30,513 nt of DNA from a virus: IMG/VR virus record IMGVR_UViG_3300006894_000004, positions 1 to 30,513 of that record, one strand, 5' to 3'. Positions 7,282 through 17,652 of this stretch are shown piece by piece. Within the stretch, counting starts at the first letter, position 1. Each line of letters begins with the position of its first letter. Both the position numbers and the translations under genes were made by a program. Below the pieces are notes generated by a model. The model saw only the letters and a program-made list of their open reading frames with translations, made no database searches and was not told where the DNA came from.

Positions 7282-10200
7282 TTAGCGTACTCTACGAAGC
7301 GACATTTTACAAGAAAATCCATCGTTATCAAAGTCCCTTTGAAGTCTTGTAACAATAAATAGCCAAGCCTCTTCTACACCCGCCTGAGAAAATTTAATAT
7401 TAACTTTATCGCCAATTTGGGTAAAGGTGTTAGAAAACACTTCAATTTCTACAGCGTCCATTGGATCTGCCCAATGTTCAACTATCCATTTTGATAATTC
7501 TTCCGCTTCTTCTTCTGTATGAATCCATTCTGCCTCTAAAGTCATTTTAATTGGACCATATCGTCTGACAGAAATTTCATCCTTGACATTCTTTTGTCCT
7601 TCGCCCTTTTCTTCTAAAACATATCCATAAAGCATTAGCGAATGATCAATGCTTTGGGATTCAGTAATTTCCTCTGTCCCATTAACTATTTCAGTTTTTC
7701 TAGAAGCATTTGCTAAAGTAAAAACACCTTTGGTTGGATGATACTTCTGATCAACCAATCTAATCTTATCATTACTAAGAAAAATATTAATTGATTTTGC
7801 TGGCTGTTTATCTAGATCTACTTCAAATGTTCTAATTTCATGTGCAATTGCACCGAATTCTTCATAAAAATAGTTTCTTTGCTTAGCGTTTCCAAACTCA
7901 TCAAATCCCCAGTTATTGGCTGGCAATCCGTCTGGGGACATTAATATAGTTGCCCCCAATTTGTTTGAAATGTATCCGCCCTTGCTGATGTCATAGATAG
8001 AAAAATCATTTGGTGCGTTATATGAACCCTCTCCATATGCCATATTTGGCACCTGAGTAAATTCATAACATAAAGATAAATTATTTGTAGAGGTGTAATT
8101 TATCTCTATCATAGAGGCATAATCCATTGTTTCTGACAATTCCCAAACACGTCTGGATTTTGGAGTCAGTGTAAACGTTCCAAGATTTTTAACACTCTTT
8201 GGTATATTAATGCCAGGATCATGAATTAGCTTTAATGAATGAATGGTTGCATTTGTAGTATGTGTTACTAGGCTAAGTGCACCAGTTCCTAGCCAACCAT
8301 CTTGCATAGGAAAATTAATTATCTTTTTAAGATTCGTTCCCGGCTCTAATTGAACAACATTCATATCAAATTTCTCATCGTCATAGTGGTATCTACTATC
8401 AATGTTATTGGTTGCATAAAAATAATCAAAATCTACCTTGCTGGCACCACGGACAAAAAGTCCACCCCAATTAGTAGCTCTAATTCTATCTGTTGTATAA
8501 AAAGTGTCTACTAGTTGACCATCAATAAATACTTCAATAGCCGAACAGTGCTCTCCATTAATCCATGTATCTTCGCTATAAGTAATATCTAAATCATACC
8601 ACTTATTGTTGTCTAGTTGCCATTTGATACCACGTAAGCCACCGTTAAAAGATTTCATGGGCTTGTATGTATTTCCATTTTTTACTTCACAAAATATTTC
8701 GTCTTGCCATCCACGGCCAAGCTTATCTGTCGCTTCAGTAGATAGTAAACTAACTTGATAGAATCTATGTGCATCCATTGGGTGATCTGGACCCTGATCA
8801 TCATAAACAAACCCATCTGCATCAGATATATTTAAAACGATACCGGCGTGGCCCCATCCTGGAGTAAATCTGATCCTTGTTCCGAACTCTCTCATTTCTG
8901 TTGTATCAAATTCTCTCAGAATAACAGCACATACATCTGGATTTGAGCCACCTGTTTTTACATGATCACAGGTTAAAATTGAGTCTTTCCAACTCCATTT
9001 GTATTGAGCTTCAACCCAATTTGTTTTTGTTCTCCAATCGCCCGGGACGAATTGACCACCCCATTCGAAATATTTACCTGGCCAATATGCTGAACCTGCA
9101 CCTGCCATCCACATATGCATTAAATACCATCCATCAGCAATGCGAGGTGAATGGAATAGTTCTCCGCGACCGTCTACATTTCTTTTTGTTGTAACTAATC
9201 TACCAGTAAAATGATTTTGTCTTGTTGGATCAATTCCACCACCAGTAAAGCTATTCCAAGTTTCTAGATCCTTTTTGCGCTTTTCATCATCATTGTAAAT
9301 GATAACCTCGGTTTTAGTCCCGGCAGTAAAGTCCCATTGAAAGTATCCTTTTCCGTTATACTCAAAGACCTCTCCATCAATATTTGCTGATCCCTTATAT
9401 TGCCAGGTTGCAGCCTCAGCTGGATCAATCCAAATGCTGTTATTAACAGGTGTACCAAGAGTTGGATGTGGATATGAAACTCCTGAAGAAGTTATTTCCC
9501 TTTGTAGTGCTGATGCACGAAGAGTTACGGTGTCATCCGGTTCCCACACAACTGATGTCAATGGCTGATTGGTTAAATCTAATTCATCGACTTTTGCTTG
9601 CATCTTTTTGTATTTAATAGTTACATCATTGGCAATCAATTCATATTTTCTATCAAAGGTAGCAATGTCGGGGATATCTAACCCATCTTCTTCTGCCAAA
9701 AATGTCCATACTGGAGTATCCGTCTCATTTGCTATTTCAGAGCGGGTAACTAGTTGAATAACTCCAAATTCATCACAAAAAATTGCACACTGATGAGATT
9801 CACATAATTTTTGAAAAGCCTCATATACAGTCTCTTCTCCATTTGTCCAGAAGTATTTTACTGTTGCTGTTGTATCGAAATCCTCGGATTGAAAACTATA
9901 AGAATCTACAGCAACCTGATCCAATATGGTTGACATTGTTCTGGCAATAGATTCATTTTCTACAAGCATTGCTGGACAATATAAATCTTGAAGTATCTTT
10001 AATACATCAAATACTTCAAGCGTGTATTCATATTCGTTTGTTTGTTGCCATTCAGATGTATACATGGTTGCAACTCTAGCCTTGTAGCTAGCTGCGCCGG
10101 AATAATCCGAAAGGTCATAATCTACATAAAGTCTAAATTGACACCAAACATTTAATAATCCAAAGAAATCTGATGCTGGATCTTTATTGCTTATTTTTAG

Positions 10201-11043
10201 ATCATAGTCATTGATAACAATGGATGCACTATTTGAACTAATTTGTCCAACTGGATAAATAAAATCTTCCTCATCCATGCTCATGTCAATACTATATTCT
10301 GAAACTCTGTAAGTAAGATCTAGTTCACGCATAGCCGCGATTTCTAGCAACTGAATTCTAGAATCGGCGTCGGCAACAGTTCGAATATGTATTCTTACAC
10401 CCTTAATTTCTTGATAAATAGATTCATCAAGCTGTTGAATATCTACCCAAGCCGAACCATTCCACCAAATTTCACATAAGCCTGTAGCAGCGTCGACATC
10501 TGGTCGGTCCGCTATTTCTACCCAAGCATTAGCGTTCTTTTCGAACACTTCGATAGACCAATCTTTAGGTATAGTTCCCAAATTAAATCCAATTCTAATT
10601 TTATTGGATTTGACAAAAGATTCATAATCAACCTTAACTTTAAATTTGTCTAATTTAAATTCACCAATTGGTCCTGCTGGATCAGAGATATTGATGTCAT
10701 AAGTTTCTGATTGTAATGGGGACATATAGTATTTAAATTTGCTGTCTGTCTCGATAGTATAAAATCTTTCTGAGGAGAGCCCCGCGCCTGTATTCGTCAT
10801 AGTGTATGATTCGTTATCTGCGAATGCATAAAATATTCCAGATTTTGGCCTAATTCTATCTGTTATAGCACCAATTGGAAAATATTGTTTGTTATATGGC
10901 CATGCGGTATTATCAGAGTCCAATTCATTGACTTCTGTTGTTTTTAAATGATTAAAGTTCCACTCAGCAATAACTAAAGGTTTACCCTTTATATCATGTC
11001 CTCGACGGATTGCAGTTAAATATTCTGTAGGTATAGACTGCAT
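7282..11043 (-). CDS. Tail hub / baseplate protein with LamG-like and shared beta-domain inserts
   Basis: A 1253-residue protein downstream of the tape measure and Dit-like genes, the usual place of the tail hub (gpD / gp27-like). Residues about 320-440 (CQFRLYVDYDLSDYSG, then DVLKILQD and a DEFGVIQLVTRSE segment) fit hub domains. The C-terminus (about 1110-1253, ending GFSCKMSLRRVR) resembles the closing hub domain with a TQIGDKVNI strand. Between these, about 690-895 is a LamG / concanavalin-like sandwich (RFTPGWGHAGIVLNISDADG). Residues 899-995 are a domain also present in the 28324-28728 protein and in the endolysin C-terminus (INFPM at 909-913, FTLTPKSRRVWEL at 957-969). So the hub carries host-contact-like modules in its middle. 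It ends 36 bases before the next gene. Confidence 0.8.
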   Translation of the reverse strand: MQSIPTEYLTAIRRGHDIKGKPLVIAEWNFNHLKTTEVNELDSDNTAWPYNKQYFPIGAITDRIRPKSGIFYAFADNESYTMTNTGAGLSSERFYTIETDSKFKYYMSPLQSETYDINISDPAGPIGEFKLDKFKVKVDYESFVKSNKIRIGFNLGTIPKDWSIEVFEKNANAWVEIADRPDVDAATGLCEIWWNGSAWVDIQQLDESIYQEIKGVRIHIRTVADADSRIQLLEIAAMRELDLTYRVSEYSIDMSMDEEDFIYPVGQISSNSASIVINDYDLKISNKDPASDFFGLLNVWCQFRLYVDYDLSDYSGAASYKARVATMYTSEWQQTNEYEYTLEVFDVLKILQDLYCPAMLVENESIARTMSTILDQVAVDSYSFQSEDFDTTATVKYFWTNGEETVYEAFQKLCESHQCAIFCDEFGVIQLVTRSEIANETDTPVWTFLAEEDGLDIPDIATFDRKYELIANDVTIKYKKMQAKVDELDLTNQPLTSVVWEPDDTVTLRASALQREITSSGVSYPHPTLGTPVNNSIWIDPAEAATWQYKGSANIDGEVFEYNGKGYFQWDFTAGTKTEVIIYNDDEKRKKDLETWNSFTGGGIDPTRQNHFTGRLVTTKRNVDGRGELFHSPRIADGWYLMHMWMAGAGSAYWPGKYFEWGGQFVPGDWRTKTNWVEAQYKWSWKDSILTCDHVKTGGSNPDVCAVILREFDTTEMREFGTRIRFTPGWGHAGIVLNISDADGFVYDDQGPDHPMDAHRFYQVSLLSTEATDKLGRGWQDEIFCEVKNGNTYKPMKSFNGGLRGIKWQLDNNKWYDLDITYSEDTWINGEHCSAIEVFIDGQLVDTFYTTDRIRATNWGGLFVRGASKVDFDYFYATNNIDSRYHYDDEKFDMNVVQLEPGTNLKKIINFPMQDGWLGTGALSLVTHTTNATIHSLKLIHDPGINIPKSVKNLGTFTLTPKSRRVWELSETMDYASMIEINYTSTNNLSLCYEFTQVPNMAYGEGSYNAPNDFSIYDISKGGYISNKLGATILMSPDGLPANNWGFDEFGNAKQRNYFYEEFGAIAHEIRTFEVDLDKQPAKSINIFLSNDKIRLVDQKYHPTKGVFTLANASRKTEIVNGTEEITESQSIDHSLMLYGYVLEEKGEGQKNVKDEISVRRYGPIKMTLEAEWIHTEEEAEELSKWIVEHWADPMDAVEIEVFSNTFTQIGDKVNIKFSQAGVEEAWLFIVTRLQRDFDNDGFSCKMSLRRVR

Positions 11044-11450
11044 TATACCTCATCCAATGAAATGTCTAGATCATATAAGTCTGTATATGATCCCCTTTTC
11101 TTTAACTTATAGTTAAAGTCTTCAAACATTACAAGTACATCTTCTGTTGATTTATCACCATAAGTGATAGTCATTATAAAGCTCCCTTGATTATCTTTAT
11201 AGAATTCATATATAGAAATTACCCCGGCATATCCGTCAACTGTTTTCGAATCTTCATTTGGAAGATCTTCCCAAGAAACTCTAAATTTTCTTTTTTCTGC
11301 AACAACAAATCTTCTTAGGGTTCCATCCGCCATACGTTTTTTATTTTCAATTTTGGATGTACTCATAGATAATGGAGATCTTTTATGGTCTGTAACTCTC
11401 ATTCCGCCAAAACTGACAATGCAGTCTATAGGCAATCTAATTATTCCCAT
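11043..11450 (-). CDS. Distal tail (Dit-like) / minor tail protein
   Basis: A 135-residue protein between the tape measure and the hub, the position of the distal tail protein in siphoviruses. The sequence alternates short beta strands (DGTLRRFVV, RKFRVSWEDLP, FIMTITYGDK, LYDLDISLDEV), consistent with the tail-tube fold shared by Dit and tube proteins. This is a fold guess from sequence and position. The ATG shares one base with the tape measure stop (TAATG) and has no clear Shine-Dalgarno site, so translation is probably coupled. Its own end shares one base with the hub start. Confidence 0.65.
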   Translation of the reverse strand: MGIIRLPIDCIVSFGGMRVTDHKRSPLSMSTSKIENKKRMADGTLRRFVVAEKRKFRVSWEDLPNEDSKTVDGYAGVISIYEFYKDNQGSFIMTITYGDKSTEDVLVMFEDFNYKLKKRGSYTDLYDLDISLDEV

Positions 11451-14400
11451 TATCTAATCTTCCCCAATCTCTTGTCCTTATTCTTATTTGCTTGTTCAAT
11501 CGCAGACATAACAGATTCTGTTATTTCTTCTTTGGAAACGCTGGTTCCTTCTATATTGATATCTATATAATACTGATTTGGCATTCCTTTGTCAAGATTA
11601 TCAATGCCGCGCTCAAGCTTAGCAGACAATGGAGCTGTTAAAACAGTCTCATCCTTGTGTAAATTAGCCAAGGTATTATCATACTTGATCATTCCACCAA
11701 TTTCTAGTCCCGGAATAAATGTTCTTGGGTTTTGCCAATTTCTTGGACCTCCACCCATCTGGAAATGCAAGTGAGGACCAGTTGAATAACCAGTTGAACC
11801 CACATAACCAATTAGTTGACCCTTATTTACTCGTTGCCCTGGTGAAACTACAATTCTAGATTGGTGAGCATAACCAGATTTAATACCGCCGTGATCTAGA
11901 ATAGTCCAGTTACCAAATCCACCAGAATTCATTCCGGCAGATACAACTGTACCCGAGTCTGTTGCATAAATCGGTGTTCCTGAAGGTGCGCCAATGTCAA
12001 TACCATCGTGCAATTCATTTCTGCCCGAAATTGGATTTCTTCTGTTACCATATTCTGATGTTACTCTACCAGATGTAGGTTTAGCATATTTACCTGTTCC
12101 TGATCCAATTATAGATCCAGAAGAGTTGCCGCTCATTAATCTGGCAAACATTCCAAATCCAGGCAATCCTGACATTGCTCTTGAGAAATTGGCTGATCCA
12201 ATTCCAGCGCCCGCAAGAGCTTCAGCCATTGGTTGCCATTTTGCATAGGCGTAAGGAAAGGCTGATCTTTGAACAGCTTGAGCTGCAAGAGTTGGTGACA
12301 TAGAATCTCTATTTTTAATTCTAAGCAATCCCTGGAAAAACTTCATTGCAGCATATTCTGGATTCATAATTTGTGCAATACTTCCCCAACCCTGCGATGT
12401 TCTTTGCTGGAATAGACCAACAGAATCTCGGTCACCATAGTTAAGATTTCTCAAAGTCGACTCTTGCATAGCAGTCATCAAAGAGATAATGATATCTCTT
12501 GTGGATGCGCCCATGCTTTTACCAACATTGGCAATGATGTTAGCATTTCTTAATTGTTCATCTGAGAGCTTAACCCCACCATAAACACCTGCCTTTTGAG
12601 CCATATTGAGAACTGAAAGTCCACCATTAGTAGCTGATTGCTCTTGAGCACCCAAGAATGTAGCCCCAATAAGCCCTCTCATCATAGTTCCAATAACGCC
12701 ACCGAACATACCAGCCATAGCTACGCCGGGGTCTCCTCCACCAATTCCAACTTTACCGGAATTAATTTGATCTACCCAATCTGTTCCATACTTGCTAACA
12801 GCATCTTTATTTAGAACATATTCTCCTTTTTGTAGAATAGCTGGAACTTCATCATCATAAAGTCCTCCAGTTCTGCCTAATCTACCACCAGTATCACGAC
12901 CAATATAACCACCTGTATGGAATGCATATTGCATATCGCCGCGCTGCCCTTGATATGGCTTACTTGCGCCAGGCGGTTTCCATCCTGAAGGAGGATTACC
13001 AGTTACAAGCATGTTAAAGAAGTCTCCCAGGCTAAGCCCAAACGCACCATTAGAAATAGCACCTGCTACAGCAGCACCGAACGATGCCCATGCCGCATCA
13101 TTTGACATATTTATTCTGGCTCTATCAACATTGGATTGAAGTGCATTACCAATAATTTGGCCCCATTCTCCACCTTTAATAGTAAGTTGGATTCCATGAC
13201 GACCATAAGCATCTTGCACTCTTCCAATATGTGACCACAATTCAGCTTCGTTTTGAGGAACAAATTCTCTCAATGTTGCAAGTTCAATTTCCAAAGATTT
13301 CTTTTGGATTTCTTGCTTACGACGCTCTGTATCCTCTTTTGCCTTTTGCTCTTTTTGAAGATTGTCCATTCTTTCCTGAAGAGCCTCTTTTTCCATCTCT
13401 CTTTGTCTTTGCAAAGATTCTGTCACTGCCTCTTCTTCAGCAGCTAGAGCTTCTAGTTTGGCTGCCTTAGCCTCATTAATGATTTGCTTTCTTTCATTAA
13501 GTTCAGTAATTTGTTGATCAATTTCTTTTGATCTCTGATTAGCAGCAAATTGAGACTTTCTGGCATCATCTTCTGAACCCCATCCAGATTGAACACCGGC
13601 CATATTATTCTGAATTCGAGCAGCTTCATCCAAATTGCCTTCAGCCATTGCTCTATTGAAGTCAATATTTCTATTGGCAATTTCATTAAGTCTTTCGATT
13701 CTTCGTTGTTCAGCTTCAAATTGTGCCTGACGTTGCTCTTCAATTTCTTGCTCTTTTTCTTTCTTATCTTGAAGAGCCTTGATTTGTCCATCAATTGCCT
13801 TTATTTCTGCTTCGGAATTCTTTTCAATTTGCTTCTTAGTTTCATCGAATCCACGCTTAGAATCTTTCATTCTAGCATCCCAAGATTTATCCAAAGCCTT
13901 AGATTCTCTATCCAATGCGCTCTTCTTTCTGTCATATGCCGCACTAATAGAGTCTAGTCTTGCTTGGAATTGTCGTTCAGATTGTGATGCCAATGCATCC
14001 ATAATAGTACTTGAAGCACCAGAATAAATTTGTTTGGTTGAATTAGCTAATGTTTGAGCTTGCTTTTGAACATCTTCACCCAAATTAACAAATCCTTGAT
14101 TTCCAGAGGTCTTTGCATCAAAGAATTTACCCTGTTCAGAATTAACGTTTTTTAACGTAGTAAGAAATGCTTGAAGTTTAGTTGCATTAGCCTGAGTTTC
14201 TGCACCAAGGTCTGTTTGCTTTCTTGTATATTCTCCAGTTGCTAATTTAGCAGCATCTAATCCACCAGCCAAAGCATAAATTGTTGCCAATTGTAATTTT
14301 TGCTCATCTGTAAGCTTTTTACCATCTTTTTCTGCTGCACTCAAAGCCTCACCATATTGCTTAATAGCTTGTTCACCAGACATAGTTCCTTGGTTCAGGT

Positions 14401-17400
14401 GTGGAAGCAAGTCACTAAATGTCTTAAATTTCTTACTTACATCCGGAGAAACACCAGCCAAATTAGCAACCTCTGTTGTAAACGATCTCATAGAATTAGC
14501 AGCAAGAGCAATTTCTTTTGAAAAGGCATCATCTGTTTTTGCACTAAATACACCATATTTATCACTAAATGTTGTATACTTTTGCATTAATTGTTCCCAG
14601 TTATATGCTGGACCAGAATTAAACCCTACAGTACCCTTGAATTTTTGATTAATCCTATCTGCTGTTTGTTTTTGAATGTCTGACATTTGTGTGGTTATAT
14701 TATTCAAAAGATACGCTCTTTGAGAAGGATCAAGATTTACCATTCTGTCCCATAAAGTTTTGGCTGTCTCTTTAATGCCTGCGGCACCCTGGTCAGTAAC
14801 TTGAGAAAGTTTTCCAAAAAATCCTGGATCGCCTTGGAACGCTCCACCAGCAATAGTAGAATCAAATGTTCTTCTCCTTACATCTGAAAGGAATTTATCT
14901 AAATCTTTTTTAGAGCCAGTAAAATCGAAATCGAATTTAATTTGACCCATAATTTTATCAATTTCTTCCTTCTTTTTACCTGCGGCACGAAGTAAAGCAT
15001 CTAGTCCCTGAGTAATCTGATCTTGTGGAAGTCCTTGACCCTGAAGCTTATAAAGTTCAGTTCTAATTCTGTCATATAGCTTTCCATCGCTAAGCTTTCT
15101 CACTTCTTGAACTAATGGAGAATTTTCTTCTCTCATCTTTTGAGCAATACTATCAACAGTATCCTTAACTTCTCCAGAAGCAGTTTTAATTTGACCCATT
15201 TCTTGCTTAACAAAACCAAGGGACTTGGACCAAAGATCTGTAGAATTCTTTACGGCCTCCATGTTTGCAAGTTGCTCTCTTGATTCAGCAGTAACTAATG
15301 AGTATATACCATAAGCCGTAGCAACACCAGCACCTACTAATAATGTAGCTGGATTCATTAAAAATGATCCAATTCCTGACAGCATTCCGGCACCTTTAGC
15401 AGCTAATCCACCTCCGCCAATTCCCATAAGAGATTGTGCGGCGGCATTAGCTTTAATTGCTGTTCCAATTTTACCTAAGATAGGCATAAGCGCATAAAGC
15501 GCTACAGAAGCCAATGAAATATAATTTAACCATTCTGCAAAACTGCTATTTGCACCCATAGCCATAGACGCAATACCTGACACAGCAGATACAGCAAGCA
15601 AAGATTCTCCAGTAAAGGCGCGTTGAGCAGTAGCAGACTTTTTGGTTTCATCTGTAACCTTTGCTTGTTCCCTGGCTGTTGCAGCAATTGCAACCTGTTC
15701 ATTGTATGCCGATTTTTCAGAAGCATTCAATGCTCTAGGACCAATTTTTGGATCGTTAATGTACATTGATCCATCTTTGGTTCTACCTATAGCCATTCCG
15801 TTAATTTGATTTAAATTATTACCCGGGGCAGTTGCTGCCATACTTGTTGCTTTATATGCGGCCTGAAGTTTTTCTAATTGGAAAATAAGTATTTGAACAC
15901 TGTCAGCCTCAGTTAAAAGCATCTTGTTGTAAGTTCCAGAAGCCATTTGGGCAGCCTTTTGCTCAATAGTCATAGACTTATATCCACCAGCAAGACGCAT
16001 AAATGAACCAACTAACTTAGCACCAGTTCCAATAAGGTTACCAATTAAACCAGCAATCATGACTAATGGACCAGCAATAGCTGTAAAAGCTCCAAGAATA
16101 ACTATTCCGCTTTTAACCCAATCTGGCATGTTATTAACAAATGATAGAACTGCTTCACCACTCTTAAGGATTAATGTTGCCACCTTAAGCGCTATTTCAC
16201 CGAATTCTTGAAACTCTGATTTAAATCCTTCAAGTGCTATGTTAAATTGACCAGAAAGGCTTCCAACTTGCTTTTGGAGTTCGTTACCAGCCACATTTGC
16301 CAAATCTCCAGCACCTTGTTTGGCAACTTCCATTGCTCTTCCTACCTGACCACCTGTGTCGGCTAGACCTTGCAAAATAGAAGTCATTCTGGTCATCTGA
16401 TATGAACCAGCTAATTGACCAATTAATTGCTGTTGTTCAGCTACAGAAAGATTAGATTCTTGAATAATCTTTGAAAGCCCCATCATTGTAGGCATTAGTT
16501 GACCTTTAGTGGTCGTAATAAAATCTTTAAGAGATTTCCCCGTTAATTGCTGGAATAATTGCTCTGTTTCTTTTGCGGGATTAAGCAATCTATTCATAAC
16601 GGTTTTAATAGCATTTGAACCTTCAGCAGCATCCACACCACGTTCTTTCATGGCTACTAAAATAGTACCAAGTTCTTTAATGCTACCGCCCAATTCTGCT
16701 ACTGGAGCAGCTGCGCGCGGAATAGCTTCAGCAAAATCTTGCATGCTCAATGAGGTAGCATTTTCAACGGCGTTCATATAGTTGATGGCCTCAGTAGTTT
16801 CCTGAGTACTCATTTTAAATGTAGATTGCAATGAAATGACAGCTTTAAGTGAATCCATTCTATCCATTTCACCCAAGGTTGTTAGTCTCTGAACTTCAGC
16901 AGTTGATCTTTGCAAATCTACACCTTGTTTACCTACAGCAGCTAATTGACCCATAACGTCTAATGTTTCTTTAACTGGCTGACCCATTGTTTGAGTAACC
17001 ATTTTGGCTGTTTCCATTGACATTTTTCTAAGGCCCTCGGTTGTTCCATCATAGACCTTTTCAATTCGGGTTAATTCTTTGTCCACGGTGTAAGCATAAA
17101 CACCAGCAGCAGCGGCTGCTGCTGCAAAAGGAATTGTAAAACCAACCATAAGCTGTCTACCAGCCCACTGAGTATTTTTACCCCAATTTTGAATTTGGGT
17201 ACCAGTAGATTTTAAAAGTTCACCATGCAAAGACATTTCTCTGTTAGCAAGTTCCATGCTCGATGTAAATTCTTTTACAGAGCTAGCTGTTGGAACCGTT
17301 ATTTGCATAGCACCATTACCTAGATTTTTAGATAATGAGTTTTGTAATCTGGCTTGCTGAACAGCCATATCACCCATTTTGCGCCATTGTCCAAAGAATT

Positions 17401-17560
17401 CGCTAATTCCGACTTTATTCTTTTGGATAAGCTTCGCCATCTGATCAGCTTGACGAAGCCCCATATCCCAATCAAATTTAGGTTGAGCAATGGCTTGAAT
17501 ATCTCTAGCCATTTTAGAAGAAAGAGTTTTAGAATTTAAAGTTTCAATACCCCTACCCAA
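11450..17560 (-). CDS. Tail tape measure protein with transglycosylase-like and M23 peptidase domains
   Basis: At least 2036 residues. It sets tail length and is threaded through the tail tube. Visible parts: a TP901-type tape measure core (about 150-450), hydrophobic segments near 135-158, 478-515 and 735-755, and a long charged coiled coil (about 1190-1420, Lys/Glu/Arg/Gln-rich). There follows a lysozyme-like domain (about 1660-1770) with candidate catalytic Glu1700 in AMQEST and a GDRDSVGLFQQR motif. An M23 zinc endopeptidase domain follows, with H1851-x3-D1855 and H1930-x-H1932. These domains probably open the wall during DNA entry. The nearest conventional start is TTG at 17560. The frame is open and protein-like up to an ATA at 17656 overlapping the previous stop, so about 32 more residues are likely. 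Confidence 0.95.
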   Translation of the reverse strand: MGRGIETLNSKTLSSKMARDIQAIAQPKFDWDMGLRQADQMAKLIQKNKVGISEFFGQWRKMGDMAVQQARLQNSLSKNLGNGAMQITVPTASSVKEFTSSMELANREMSLHGELLKSTGTQIQNWGKNTQWAGRQLMVGFTIPFAAAAAAAGVYAYTVDKELTRIEKVYDGTTEGLRKMSMETAKMVTQTMGQPVKETLDVMGQLAAVGKQGVDLQRSTAEVQRLTTLGEMDRMDSLKAVISLQSTFKMSTQETTEAINYMNAVENATSLSMQDFAEAIPRAAAPVAELGGSIKELGTILVAMKERGVDAAEGSNAIKTVMNRLLNPAKETEQLFQQLTGKSLKDFITTTKGQLMPTMMGLSKIIQESNLSVAEQQQLIGQLAGSYQMTRMTSILQGLADTGGQVGRAMEVAKQGAGDLANVAGNELQKQVGSLSGQFNIALEGFKSEFQEFGEIALKVATLILKSGEAVLSFVNNMPDWVKSGIVILGAFTAIAGPLVMIAGLIGNLIGTGAKLVGSFMRLAGGYKSMTIEQKAAQMASGTYNKMLLTEADSVQILIFQLEKLQAAYKATSMAATAPGNNLNQINGMAIGRTKDGSMYINDPKIGPRALNASEKSAYNEQVAIAATAREQAKVTDETKKSATAQRAFTGESLLAVSAVSGIASMAMGANSSFAEWLNYISLASVALYALMPILGKIGTAIKANAAAQSLMGIGGGGLAAKGAGMLSGIGSFLMNPATLLVGAGVATAYGIYSLVTAESREQLANMEAVKNSTDLWSKSLGFVKQEMGQIKTASGEVKDTVDSIAQKMREENSPLVQEVRKLSDGKLYDRIRTELYKLQGQGLPQDQITQGLDALLRAAGKKKEEIDKIMGQIKFDFDFTGSKKDLDKFLSDVRRRTFDSTIAGGAFQGDPGFFGKLSQVTDQGAAGIKETAKTLWDRMVNLDPSQRAYLLNNITTQMSDIQKQTADRINQKFKGTVGFNSGPAYNWEQLMQKYTTFSDKYGVFSAKTDDAFSKEIALAANSMRSFTTEVANLAGVSPDVSKKFKTFSDLLPHLNQGTMSGEQAIKQYGEALSAAEKDGKKLTDEQKLQLATIYALAGGLDAAKLATGEYTRKQTDLGAETQANATKLQAFLTTLKNVNSEQGKFFDAKTSGNQGFVNLGEDVQKQAQTLANSTKQIYSGASSTIMDALASQSERQFQARLDSISAAYDRKKSALDRESKALDKSWDARMKDSKRGFDETKKQIEKNSEAEIKAIDGQIKALQDKKEKEQEIEEQRQAQFEAEQRRIERLNEIANRNIDFNRAMAEGNLDEAARIQNNMAGVQSGWGSEDDARKSQFAANQRSKEIDQQITELNERKQIINEAKAAKLEALAAEEEAVTESLQRQREMEKEALQERMDNLQKEQKAKEDTERRKQEIQKKSLEIELATLREFVPQNEAELWSHIGRVQDAYGRHGIQLTIKGGEWGQIIGNALQSNVDRARINMSNDAAWASFGAAVAGAISNGAFGLSLGDFFNMLVTGNPPSGWKPPGASKPYQGQRGDMQYAFHTGGYIGRDTGGRLGRTGGLYDDEVPAILQKGEYVLNKDAVSKYGTDWVDQINSGKVGIGGGDPGVAMAGMFGGVIGTMMRGLIGATFLGAQEQSATNGGLSVLNMAQKAGVYGGVKLSDEQLRNANIIANVGKSMGASTRDIIISLMTAMQESTLRNLNYGDRDSVGLFQQRTSQGWGSIAQIMNPEYAAMKFFQGLLRIKNRDSMSPTLAAQAVQRSAFPYAYAKWQPMAEALAGAGIGSANFSRAMSGLPGFGMFARLMSGNSSGSIIGSGTGKYAKPTSGRVTSEYGNRRNPISGRNELHDGIDIGAPSGTPIYATDSGTVVSAGMNSGGFGNWTILDHGGIKSGYAHQSRIVVSPGQRVNKGQLIGYVGSTGYSTGPHLHFQMGGGPRNWQNPRTFIPGLEIGGMIKYDNTLANLHKDETVLTAPLSAKLERGIDNLDKGMPNQYYIDINIEGTSVSKEEITESVMSAIEQANKNKDKRLGKIR

Positions 17561-17652
17561 ATCTCCAATAGATCTGTTTAGGGCTGTTAGTTCGGCCTGA
17601 ACCTTTTTAAAGTCAGCTTCACCTTGAAAGCTTATTGTAATTTGTTCTATTT

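Noticed and set aside
13453-13794. A 113-codon minus-strand frame inside the tape measure gene
   Set aside because: It is a +1/-1 shadow of the repetitive coiled-coil codons and starts without a ribosome binding site.
13231-14027. Several plus-strand open frames of 60-120 codons opposite the tape measure coiled coil
   Set aside because: They mirror the Lys/Glu/Gln-rich coiled-coil codons on the minus strand, have no ribosome binding sites, and read as Phe/Leu/Ser-rich shadows.
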